From Wyeomyia smithii (lineage: Eukaryota; Arthropoda; Insecta; Diptera; Culicidae), in NCBI RefSeq assembly GCF_029784165.1, contig NC_073696.1, forward strand, positions 26,480,358 through 26,544,357: DNA of 64,000 nucleotides, read 5' to 3'. Shown one piece after another: positions 18,608-30,900 of this stretch; position 1 is the stretch's first letter, and each line of letters starts with the position of its first letter. The position numbers were made by a program, and so were the translations under genes. Under the pieces are notes generated by a model. It was not told where the DNA came from. It saw nothing but the letters and a program-made list of their open reading frames with translations, and made no database searches.

Positions 18608-21600
18608 TGCAAATAAAGAGTCATCGTAGCTAGGAAAAGTTGGATATCCCTTGAAAATCGTGTGAAAACTCCATTATCAGGTTGTAATTCTTGCTTCGTT
18701 TTGCTGGAAAAGGTGAATATCTTGCAATCGCAATTGAATGATACTGTTAATGGTGGAATCTGCGCTGGAAAAAGGTGATTCGAGCGAATCGAAAACGTAA
18801 GAAAGAAAGCTGCGATGGAATAGTTCCGTGAAAAGTATGATCCGTTTGGTGTTTGTGTATGTGTGTGTGGAATTGCATGATATGCTACGGGAACTACGTG
18901 AATAGTTTTTTTTTCGTGTGGATTCTTGACGTATTTCTCCGCAATTTTACGACGACTCGGTATTAGGTAGGGTATTAATTACTAGGTGATAATGTGAAGC
19001 AATAGGATCGTGACTTTTCACTGGTGGAGCAATCTTTACCGTTGTCTGCTGCTGTGGTTCATCAAACAAAGGAAAAGGTTGTAGTTTCACACCCTTGTTA
19101 ATGGCTTTTAGCTTGATGACACCCAACAACAAAGTGCAATCGATACGAGGACGAAAAAAATACGTTGAATAATAATTTCCGAAATCGTAAATGGTAACTT
19201 CCTGGGTACTTTTATAAAGAGTACTTCAAAATATGGCATCCAATTTTTCATCCGTGGTGTGAAGCATAATTGATTTGGGAAGAAAATAACACGTAAAGGC
19301 CGTCGTTGGAAAGAGAGAAACATTTCTGGAACATTGAAAAAGTAGTGCGGCGCATCAGGAGCCGATATAATGCGTGCGAAAGAAAGGGAGCGAAAACCGA
19401 GGTTTAATTGTGCCTTCGTCTGGAATGCGGTGGGCCTAATGATGTTGTTTATTGAATGAAAACCAGTCTGGTTCCAAGTGCTGGGTAGTTGTTAATGCTA
19501 CTTATATTTGAATTAATTGTTTTCAAATTGCGACAAAATTACAAAACATTTTTCAACTAGAAAGTTGGAGTACATAGGGTGAAGTTGATGTTGATGAGTT
19601 GACCAGTCTGAAAATCTATCATGAGTCGGTCAATTTTTCATATGCGATATTCTATTATTTCATGACCAAAGTCGTTTAAATATTGATGTTATTAATCAAC
19701 TTTTGGTTGGCTTCAGAACGTTTCATTTATATCTTTTAGCTTGTGGTGGAAGTAAAGAAATATTCAATCCTGTGTTCTAAAGAGCAAAAAACATGGAGCA
19801 AATAGTTGGGCTTAAAAGACAATAATACAAAAGGTGAATTGCATTTTATATAAATATATCTAATATAATTCAAAACATTCACGGAATCAAGGCTTCAGGA
19901 ATACATTTACGTAATTGTGAATTCTTATTCTTATTATCCAAATTGCTGAAAATTAACGATGAACATGTTTCGGGATTAATTACAAAAAACGAATGAGACA
20001 CGGCAATTTCTAAAGAAATCTGAGCTGGTTGGATTTATTAATACATGCACCGAAGACGATGTTCTGAATATGCGGGTAAACATTGTCTAGAAATATCATA
20101 TAGCAGATAAATCAGTGTAATTCATTAAAGAATATTCAAGATACATAAATTTACTTCGAAAATGCTGGAAACTAGAAATATAGACAGTTTCGATAGAATT
20201 TTTGACTGTGTTAAACAGTGAAAATGCGATAAAACGACAAAAATCGGTGCACCTCAAAAAAGGTTCACTCATGATGCATCACCCTATAATCAAAAAATTT
20301 GACATTCTTCGAAAAAACACCCACCGTGGCTGAGTCATGTGAAGACCCAGCAGCAGGAGCATACTCCAACGCGCTGTATACGACGAAGTTGATGCGTGAA
20401 CACAAGCATTTCTGGCAGTGTGTGTTAGTGAGACGTACTGAAGCAATATTTTCTTCTGCTGTCATGTGTATGCTGGAATGGGACGGCCTTACTGCTGCTG
20501 CTTTCAAGTAAAGAAACAAAAAAAAAATACAGCAGAAGGAAAAGTGACATTTTCATGAATGAAGTGTAGTGCGCACTTAAAAATTATTATTGAATTATCG
20601 CAACGGGACAGCAAAGTTCTTACGTATTTTTTGGTTAGTTTCCTGTGGCTAATCGGCTTGACGATTCACTTTGTGTTGCCTTATCCGGAAAGTGCTTGTT
20701 TGTTGCGTAGTGCAGACAGCAGGTGAAATCTGTGTGGATTTGTGAAGATCGTCGAAGCGAAAATATATTATCATCATCAACACAACGGTAGCAACAAGAG
20801 CAGTAGCTACAGGCATAATTTACAATTATCACTATCCGAGACGGATTACCACAACGGGGCGTGTAGCGAATGTCACTGTGGCTGGAGACTGAGACGAACA
20901 ATTTATTCATATGTGATACGTTCTCTTACAGATAAGTAAATATAGCGGCAGTTTAATTCTCGGTGCAGTCATTGTGCTCAAAGTGCTTCAGTGCAAGAAC
21001 GGGGTTGAGAGCTGGCTGACATAGTTCTAGTTATGCAGGTGCATTTGAAACCCTGCTAGTGCTTCCAGTTTCTACTTCTTTCCGGCCAAGCAAAGATAAG
21101 GGGGCGTAAAAACCGGATAGTATCGATTATTTGTTTCTGTTGGAATATCCGCAAACATGCAAAGTTCTACTAATAACATTGAAAGCTGTGCAAAATCAAA
21201 TTTCAACGACGATTCAACAAAACGGCACTGATGACTCATCCTCCATTCGATTGCCTCGGCTGATAAGAAACTGTGTCCAGTCGGGCTGTGCTTTGCGGAC
21301 AAATGCATAGTCGCCAGGATGGCGACGTGAATCCCTGTTGTTAAAGAACCAGTTAATGACGCATTCTAAGCTTCACGCTTTGCCTGTCTGAATTATGACA
21401 AATCCTTGAATTTGAACGAGCAAAATTGCGCTCACGCAAACAGCACAATCGTTCGTTTGCGTTATGAATTGTTTCCGTACCACATGTTATCAAGGATTCG
21501 TTTCTGTCCGTTGTCCGGCCGTGCTGATGATACGAGTCACTGCACAGCACCAACAGTCAGCCTTTATGAGTATACTGCTGATGCGCTGGACGCTCAACGT

Positions 21601-22019
21601 GAACGGAATAAAACCGCTTGTTAGCTCGTTGTGTTGATTGCAATGATATCTTGTGTGTACCGATTTGTGTTTGTACGATTGCGATAGCGATTGAGAATGA
21701 TGTACAGAAAATGTTTGTTTTATTAACAGACAGGCAGAATTTCAAAGGAAACGAGCAGCTGATCGAGCAAAAGCGATTAAAACGCAACGATTCCCAAAGA
21801 ACCAAAGAACGCAAATGAATATTTCTAAATAGGCATAAGAAGGGTTTAAAAATACTGATACGTTATGAGAAATAGGTTTTCGCGCATCTTTGAGTAACCA
21901 ACCATTAACATTCTTGCATAAATTTAAAAAAAATTGTTTTGCTCCGATGTAACGTAACTCGACATAACGTTACGAAAATAAAAATAAAGTTGCCTCATAT
22001 CGAGGTATGACTGTATATG
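18608..22019. other. Rab5 upstream region; no coding gene recognised
   Basis: Low-similarity sequence with only short open frames. 20280-21060 and 21360-21830 are more GC-balanced and could hold non-coding exons or regulatory DNA, but I see no protein family, repeat or convincing splice chain. Confidence 0.35.
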
Positions 22020-23960
22020 ATTATATTTTGGTCTTTTTGGTCTTCATACGCATTTTTTCTCACGATTATGGCCTTGAGAAGTTTTTCTTGTTTCATTTGG
22101 AATCATTTCTGGCAATATATTCCTTGTTAAATTAAGGGCCATTTTGATTTGTGTCCTCTGTGGTTCTCTGAGGAATTCATGTTTTATCGTAACCTTTTTA
22201 GCCTTTTCTGGCTCTGGTCTTCAAAAGGGTTGTTTTGCTTTCATAGATCGGTGTCGGATCATTTGATTTTTCGAGTTTTTCTGGCTTTCGAAAGTGCTTA
22301 TTTGGTGTTGTACATAAATTATGTAACGCTAAATAAAAAAAATTAGTGAAGTTAGGGGGAATTTGTTTTGTAGATTTGCGCTAAAAAAATTAAAATCCAA
22401 ATTTTTCAAAAAATCGCCGATGAAATATTTTTTAACTTCCCGATCCTTGATTTTTATCCAGTTGGTAACATTTTTGCGAAAAAAAATCAGAGGTACATGA
22501 CAATTCGATAATAATCGAAATTTTGACACCGTGATCCATAAGCAAATTTATGAATGAGTTCAACGAACCGCAGGACGTAATTTCTATAAATATGACTCCA
22601 GAAATGATTAAAAGAAGACTAAAATTCTTTTTAGGAGAGCAGGAAAATACTCCTTATAATTACCTTTAGAAGCATTTTTCGACCATTTCCGATTTTTCTA
22701 AGAGTTTGTCGTTCTAAGTTTAATTTGGAATTATTTCATTTTGGGCCTTTTCTGGTCCTTGGTAGTTTTTTTACGTAGAATTACATCTCACGGTAACATT
22801 CTGGAAAAGGAGCGTAAATCAAAATACTGCAAACGTTATAGAGTCCATTTTCAAATGCTAACAACTCAGTCAGTTTTCAACGGATTTTCTTTATTCTTCC
22901 ACCAATCGATTGTAAAATTAGTTAAGGGTCTACTAAAATGTGGGAAATTGTGATTCTATGATACTAACTATTATACTGTTTGAAAATAAAATCTTTTTAT
23001 AGAATATAGTCTGGCGGCAGACTATTCTCAAGGAATTAAAAGTTACTGACATAAACATATAGATACAAGATAGTCTATCGTTACCTTAGAGAAAGAACTG
23101 AAAGAGAATTATTACTGTAATTCACTTCTTCATACCAGCAAATTGATTAGTTTCAATCGAGTGTAGTCATAAGGCAGGCTGTCGTAATTCTACGTTGACC
23201 TTGGGATCGTTTCTCATATACAACCATTCCACCTTTGTACTGTTCTGAGCATTAATCATGATCCTTTTTGGGGTAATTCAGAAGCATTTCGCTATTTTTA
23301 GATCAATTTCAGTTTTTTTTTCGGTTTTAGCTATTTTGGTTTTCAGGAGCCAGTTTTTCGCAGTTCGTTTTTAGCATTTTCTTCTTGGTGTTTTTTCATT
23401 ACCCTGTTTTCAATTACGCTATATTCCTCTGTTTTAGTTTTCATAAGCTTTTAGAAGCGTTTTTTCGCTATCCCAAGCTTAATTTTGGATTTCTATTCGA
23501 ATCTTTTAGAGCTTATTTCGACATTTTTGATTTTATTTAAAGGTATATCTTCTCTTTTGGTCTTCAGTGCTATGAGCTTTTGGGGTCATCTTCCTTTTTT
23601 AATTTTTTCTTGTCCATAATAGTTTTATGTCACTATTCTGAGTGCTATTTAAGATCGTTTTATTTTTCATCTCTTCTGATGTTCGAGAACTTTTTTACTA
23701 TTTTGGCTCGAGGAAGTTTTTTTCGCCGAAATGAGCTTAATTTGGGATCGGCGCTGTTTATTCTTCGAAATTTCTGACCTTAATCAATGTTTTTTTTTTC
23801 ATTATTTTGACTTGAACTTGGGATGATATTTTTGGGGCCTTCAGACCTTTGGAAACATTTCTACGCTATACAAGGTTCAATTTGACATAATAAATTTTTC
23901 CACCTGCAGCCGTATTATTTCGCTATCTCCAGCTCTTTAACCTATGACGTTTTGAGCTCC
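22020..23960. repeat. T-rich diverged repeats
   Basis: Long T-rich stretch with recurring TTTTGGTCTTCA, GAGCTTTT and TTTTTCGCTAT modules at irregular spacing. 22740-22990 resembles 28770-28990 (AACTCAGTCAGTTTTCAAC..CAATCGATTRKAAAA), and the AAGRCAGGCTGTCGTA near 23172 also occurs near 30266. It is thus a member of a dispersed repeat family, perhaps LTR-related. Confidence 0.45.
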
Positions 23961-24652
23961 AGTCGAATTTTATTGATGTGAATTAAAAATTTATTTCAAA
24001 CGTGTACACATACACATATAAATTTAAATAACAATAATAAAATAACAAGCTTCCATTGGACATGGAAGCTTTTGAAATCAATGACAAATTTGTTGTAATC
24101 TTAAACAAAAACATCATTATAAAATAGGAATCTTAACATAACATACTTGAGCTTATATTATGCCTCATATTTTTTTCATACCTCTAGTGGAAAGACCGCT
24201 CTGCGGAATAAATTTTATTAGAACCGAAAATCACAATCCACAAAACTGTGAAGTAGGTACATCTTGTTTGTAATAATCAACATAACACCATCTCCAGCAT
24301 GATTTGCTCTCCTGAGGAGCTCAGTTGCATCATCTAACGAATTCTAGTGATATGTAGAACTCGTGGTTTCATGTTATCTCCTTTGCAACGCAAACGCTTA
24401 GTATGCAGACGTGGGCAAATAATTGGAGCAAAAAAAAATCTCTAGTTTACTAGTGTATAAACTGGCACCGATAGAGGTACTGGCGCCGTAGTTCAAGGTT
24501 TTTGTCCCATTTGCCGTTTCGCTGCTGTTGCTGCCGTTGTTTATCAAACGCGCGCTGATTCCACCATTAGTATCCACTCCTATATGTATACAATTTGTGC
24601 TCATCTAATTATCGTTGCTGACGTGTAATCGATTCTGATCTCTCTTCCGCAG

Positions 24653-24906
24653 CCGCAGCCCGCCGATCAAAGGAGTACAGAGCAGAGCCAAGCGCATAGA
24701 ATAACACAGCACGGGGGCAACATCGTCGATCGAGGAACCAGCCACAGTCAGCGCGTTTTTCGTTGATTCTTGTGTGTTTAGTTTTTATTTTCTCTTTCGT
24801 TTGAGTTTTCCCCCTTTCAATTTCGGGGTTGTCGGACGACGGATTCCGGCTGGCACTTTGAGAGCACTTTGAGAGATCGTGAACCACACACAGAATAGAC
24901 CCAACG
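24653..24906 (+). other. Rab5 5' UTR adjoining the start codon
   Basis: CTCTTCCGCAG ending at 24652 is a good splice acceptor, so the segment to the ATG at 24907 is probably 5' UTR after an upstream intron. The start context is AACGATGG. The upstream non-coding exon could not be placed. Confidence 0.5.
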
Positions 24907-27900
24907 ATGGCGTCCAGTCCGCGAGCCGGTGGCGGTGCCCAGCGTCCCAATGGTACCGCACAGAACAAGATCTGCCAGTTCAAGCTGGTCTTGCTGGGTG
25001 AGTCGGCCGTAGGCAAATCATCGCTGGTGTTACGCTTTGTCAAAGGTCAGTTCCACGAGTATCAGGAGAGTACGATCGGGGCGGCCTTCCTCACGCAAAC
25101 AGTCTGCATCGACGATACGACGGTGAAGTTCGAGATCTGGGACACTGCGGGACAGGAAAGGTAACATTGCTAGCTGCGAAACGTGTGAGTGTTTCTAATC
25201 AATTTGTCCCTTTTTGCAGGTACCACAGTCTCGCTCCAATGTATTATCGAGGTGCTCAGGCGGCTATCGTGGTGTACGATATTCAAAATCAGGATAGCTT
25301 CGCACGTGCTAAAACGTGGGTTAAGGAGCTGCAGCGACAGGTATTCTTGTTTTGGTCTAAATTTAACCAGAGAATCCCTACGATTTCTTTTGCGTTTCTT
25401 CAGGCATCGCCAAATATTGTGATTGCGCTAGCCGGCAACAAGGCCGATCTCGCCAATAGTCGCGTGGTCGACTACGAGGAGGCCAAGCAATACGCGGACG
25501 AAAACGGACTACTGTTTATGGAGACCTCGGCCAAAACCGCCGTTAACGTTAATGACATCTTTCTTGCAATAGGTAAGTCCTACCAGCTGCTCTGCGTCAT
25601 TCCTAAGCAAGTTCTAGATTATAATTGTACAATCGAGTTTCGGACCGGTAATTGGTTTATGTCAGGAATGCAACACGCCCTGTCTGTTTACACGCTGTTC
25701 ATGCGATAGATTTTTCGCAAAACGGCACTTCAGTGGTCAGCTAATATCGACCGATTCCGTCATACTATACCAATTCTCACAACACAGCTGAGCCAAGGAA
25801 AAACATGTGTGACGATGGGGAGAGGGTTATTTTATGAGTGGTGATGACGGTCAAGTGCAAGGGAAAGGTGTAACTGTTGTTCGCTTCACACGTTTCGCCC
25901 CTGGAACTGCGAACCTGTTGTTTCTCTTTTTCTCGCGCAACCGCCGTTGTTCGTCGTCTACGCAAATGTTTTTGTTTTTATTATTTCCTCGTTTCCTTCT
26001 TCTGTGTTTGTTTGTTGCCATCGGCGATGGAGTACTGATTTATGTTACTAGCATGCAGACATGCTCCGGCCCCTGTGGAGTTATTATTCGATCGGAAGTG
26101 AACCGTTTTCATCGGTTGAGGGGTAAATCGAGTATCCGCGCGCGGCTATGGCGCTCCAATGAAAGTCAATTGAGAGACCTGCGCCTGGCGTAACGGTACC
26201 TTGCATAGCCTACGTGCTGTCATTGCACTGCTGTTTGGTTCTGTTTCTTTTTTCGCACAATGTAACAGTTGTGCTCTTTTGAGAATGTTATGGCATAGTG
26301 ATAGTTTGTTTCCGTTAAAAGGCCCTCAAACGTAAGTGCGTTCTTGATGTACAATTGTTGCATAAGCTCAGAACCTGAAGTTACGCTACTTGTAAAAATA
26401 TTGATTGTCTGCCCATGGTAAAATTCCTCAAAAAACCGAATCTCCTTGGGAATATTGAAAAGCGAATTCGAGGGTCAGTTAGAGTTAACTTTTTTTTGTG
26501 TTGCCAAGAATGGATAACTCCTGCCAGATTTGTATGCCATGTGTAATAAATTTCATTCTTTCGAAACCAAAATATGTTTGAATTTTATAAAATTGTTCGG
26601 ATCATATTTTTTTTTAAAGAGAATAAATTTTTCGGTTGAAACGTTACTTAAGAGCTACGAACCTCGAAACAAGCTATCCCAACTGTGTAAAATACTCAAT
26701 ATTCTAGTATCCAAATTATTTTTTTTCTGCATGGTATTTGAGCTTTGGTTTGGTCGGGTCGGAGTAAATTTCATAAATAAAATTGAACTTGGTTTTTCTC
26801 TAATTTGAAGAAAAAGTATTAGGTGCGCAACTATGTTCTTATTATTTTTTTTTTAAATAAAAAAGTAACTGTTTTTTTTAAAAAATGATTACTTATAAAT
26901 CATTCAAAGTATTGCCCATCGTTAACTACAACTTTGTCCCATCGTTCTGGCACCGTTACAAATCAAGCTATTTTTCGTTAACTTGATATGAGCAGAATTA
27001 CCAATCAGCCAGACCACGTGCCAGCGAACGGAACAAGTTGAATTCGGACGGCGCAAAATCTGGAGAATAAGGCGAGTGAGATAGGACTTTTCATGTGAGC
27101 GTTCGTATGTAAGTTTTAACGACTGAGGTTGAGCGTTGTCATGCAGTAGAATCAATTTTTCGTGCCTCTGCACGTTCGATACTATAATCGCATCAGTTGG
27201 AGTCGATAGCTTCTAAAGCTTCTAAAAAACGGTGATGAAGCTATGGCTAGAGCGCTGCACTGGGTTATTGTCAGGATCTGGGAAGATGAGACTTACCGAA
27301 AGAAAGGAATCGTGTGCACCGATGGAAAAAAATCGCTTCTAGCGACTAATGAATACGTATAAACCAAGCCTATGATGCGTTGACATCGTCGTCAGTGTGC
27401 GAGTTATTCTTATTCTTCGCACATTTGCAAACAGACCTCCATGGTAGGTGAATAACGAAGATCACAAAAGAGCACCATATAAAAAAAAAATCGTTACTGG
27501 TGCACTCTCTCCGCCTTCCTTCTTACGATGTACTTTTCATCGTGGGAGCACGCAATATATGTTATTCTCTATGTGCACAGCTGAGAATATGAAGTTAGTC
27601 GCGTTATGAACAAGTAATGAATAAGAGAAATTGGATCGTAAATATTTACTCAATGATGGGGATTTTTTTTCAAGAAAGAGAGTTCGTGTTTTCCTACTCT
27701 CACTCAACTCAACGGGGGTTTTTTTTTTGTGGTAGCTGGTAGGTGCAAGCGCAAGTGCAAATTGCTAGTTGGTTAGAAGCTTTTGTCGGTATAAAGGGCT
27801 ATTCCCACTGCTTCCGTTCAGGGACCGGGCCGGGACCGGGCTCGTCCGGGACTTTTCATGCATTCACACTGCGCCGTGCTTGAACCGTGCCCGCGCTGCG

Positions 27901-30900
27901 CTCTGGCTGAGAAATGTTGATGTGTGTATGTGAAAGAACGTCTTTCTCTTTTTTTCATACCGCAGTTCACTCCGCGCGAAATATGTCACTACAACATACA
28001 CGCATCCACCCGAGTGCCTTCCGTGCACTCTCCGGCCAAAACAAAGTATCGTCGGCAACGATAGTTTTTCTCTCGCACTGCGGCAGCACGACGGCAACTC
28101 AACGCTGCCCCGGTCTGGGCACGGCGCGTCGGTGTGAATGCGTTCATAAGAACGCATGCAATCAATCTCAAACAAGCCCGGACGACACGCGGAACAGCCA
28201 CGGCCCGGTCCCGGAACGGAAGCAGTGGGAATAGCCCTTAAGGCGTCAAGATGGACAAAGGGCTAAGAAAAAATAATGTATCCGAAAAAGTTCGGCAAAT
28301 GTTTGTGGCGGAGAATGGCAATTTCCGATGCACGGCGGTGGAAAATTGTAGCTATCGGCCAAAAGTCATTAACGTTACGAACTGCCATCGTAACTTTTTC
28401 TCTCTTAGTTTGCCATGATCAGACAACAAATATTTAGCTAACCGTTTATAGTGTTTTCATAACAAAAAATGAGATTTCGGAAATATTAACTTAAACAACT
28501 TTTTTAACAATTTTAAATTTTGTGTATTGATAATGTAAAGCAATGCCTTGGTGCTACATTCCGTCTTGAAATTTAAACTTCTGTTTGTTATACACAGACT
28601 TCGCAGCCAACTGTTGAGTGTACAGGACAATTGCGGGGCTAGAGCTACGATCCTTCTGACACTATTAGTTTTCCCCGAGCGAGAGAGAGACTTTTTTATT
28701 TCAAATAAAGTTGTTCCTTGATCATTGACAAAATTGATTTTTTGACGTAGAATACGTCTTACGGCAACATATATAGGGGTTCAACTTCAATACAGGGATC
28801 CAATTTCGAAAACCGAAAACATGGAGAGCGTCACGAAAATTGTCCAATTTCAAACGTTCTAAACTCAGTCAGTTTTCAACCGATTTCCGTCATTTTTGCA
28901 GCAATCGATTAGAAAACCATTTAAGCAACCGTCCAAATGCAGAAAATTGTAATCTGACTGTTCGAACTATTGTACTATTGAACCTTGTCGAAACGTAAAT
29001 GTCGACCTTTGATTGGTTACTTGCTGCCTTTCCCTAAAAAGGACGACAGAATGGAGTACCTAGTTAGCCAGGAATGCACTCGTTGGGCTATATAAGAGAC
29101 TGCTTCTCCTCAAGCAATCTCAGTTTACTAGCAGCAGGCAGCAGCGGCGGACAGTAGCAGCGATGGCAGTGGGCAAACGCGGCGTGGAGCAGCAGCGGGC
29201 AACAGCGGCGGCAGTAGTGGTTAGCTGCAGAACCTAACTTTTTCAGTTCGGCTCCCTTTTGATCTGAGTTGGACCCCACCAGTGGTAATTCAATTCAGAT
29301 ATCGTTGGGTGAATACAGCCAGAAATTAAATGAGACTCGCATCGCCAGGTGGTTTGAGAAGCCACCATCTTCCTGGGTGTATATATATAGGGTGTGTGCA
29401 CATATATAACGTGTGTGAATATTTATAGCGTGTGTCGCTAGCGTGCGTGGCTAGCTATATAGCGCGTGCATGTCTATAGCGTGCGTGGTTGCGTGTGCAT
29501 GGTTATATAGTGTCTGTGCTTGTCTATAGCGTGTCTGTGCATGTCTATAACATGTCTGTGCATGTTTATAGCGTGCGTGGCTAGCTATATAGCGTGTGTG
29601 CATATCTAAAGCGTGCGTGGCTAGCTATATAGCGTGCGTGACTAGCAGTATAGCGATAAAAATTATCATATATAGTTTCAAATAAATCATCTCATGTTGA
29701 TTTTACACAGTAAATCATTCAGAACTAAATCAAAAATTTGCCATGTCAAAAAACAATATTCAGTTGTCAATTAATGGCATTGACAAACATTATTAACCTC
29801 TTTTGACTTCAGCTAAGCCTCAAAGTTTACTGAGTGTATTTTAACATTTATCTGAAGAATGTTTGCGCCAGTGAACCTGAATCACATAATTTTTCGCTCA
29901 AGTCCTACTATTTGCAGCGATCAGTTTTAAAATTATCTACGCTACTGCAAACTGCAGAAAATTGTTCGTATTAAACCTAGGTTACCGGGAATGCACTATT
30001 GGCCCTCATCGTAGCCACTGCCTAAATTAAGCTTTCTCAGTGTAACTTGATACAAAAGACAGCCACAAAACAATACAATTTCATTCTTGTTTTGGATATG
30101 GCGTCAAGTGAAACTGCTTAGCTGCACATAGTTTCTGCTGTTGTTCTTTGTCGTTACCGGTGCCGTCTGTAGAGGTAAACGTCATCTGGAACAGAGAGAC
30201 CATTAAATTGATTTACCCCATTGAGTGTATTCCCAAACCTATTGCAAGAAATACATTGACTTAAGACAGGCTGTCGTATTCTAGGTTAACTCTGCGGTCG
30301 TGTCTAATAAACAACCTCTTCAACTTTTTCACGATGGGTAATTCCTTACATATAATTAGTTGGTGTTAAGTCAGATTAACATTTTAATATAAACAAATTC
30401 TAGATTTACTACCCTTTGAATTTCGGAGTTTTCAAGCTTTTGTGCAGTTTTGATGTTACGGGCCCGTTTGATTTATCACTAACAGCATGTTTCTCCTACT
30501 TGACCCATTATGGCCAAACAACATCTGTCGTTACAAACCCAACCAACTTTTCAGAAACAAACCCCCTGTGGTCAGCGGGGGCCTAGTGTGGTTGGTAACG
30601 TCCCCGCCAACCACGCTCGACGCCTGGGTTCGAATCCCACCGCCGACATAGGTGTCGATGGTTGTGAGGTGGCGTGATCCACTCACAACCAACCCAACTG
30701 GTCTAGATTCAATCTTAGCCGACACCGGAAGATTTTCTGAGGCGAAAAATCTCTGGGATCACGCCTTCCATCGCATGAACTGTATTAAACTGTAATTGTT
30801 TTCAGTACAGAGCATATAGCTCTGAAACTAACCTTATAATCGTTGTGGCAATGCTTTTCGGTCGGAGGGCTGTGGAATGAGCGCGAAGCCTTTTAAGACC

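Larger units (their letters stand above)
28740..29720 (+). repeat. LTR-like repeat with pol II promoter and internal minisatellite
   Basis: 28740-28990 belongs to a dispersed family also seen at 22740-22990. It is followed by GACCTTTGATTGG, a TATATAAG box and GC-rich (GCAGCAG)n, then a minisatellite and AAATAAATC near 29682. The promoter segment resembles 45500-45900 in reverse. This suggests a solo LTR or a related promoter-bearing repeat, but I could not find terminal TG..CA ends or a target duplication. Confidence 0.45.

Noticed and set aside
22149..23777. Short Phe-rich frames upstream of Rab5
   Set aside because: They arise from T-rich degenerate repeats and show no conserved domain.
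25167..25709. A 180-aa Rab5 frame as the true protein
   Set aside because: It reads through three splice sites; the spliced model gives exact Rab5 motifs and the CCSK tail.
25834..26193. 119-aa frame in the Rab5 intron
   Set aside because: No family similarity, and it lies in intron sequence; hydrophobic stretches follow from T-rich composition.
27864..28234. Overlapping frames on both strands in a GC-rich stretch
   Set aside because: The stretch is a PIF/Harbinger-like MITE; frames come from GC composition and the inverted ends.
30564..30660. Functional tRNA gene
   Set aside because: Box A and B are present but the arms do not form a cloverleaf and the sequence continues as a SINE body; the same applies to 7531-7598 and 62091-62158.
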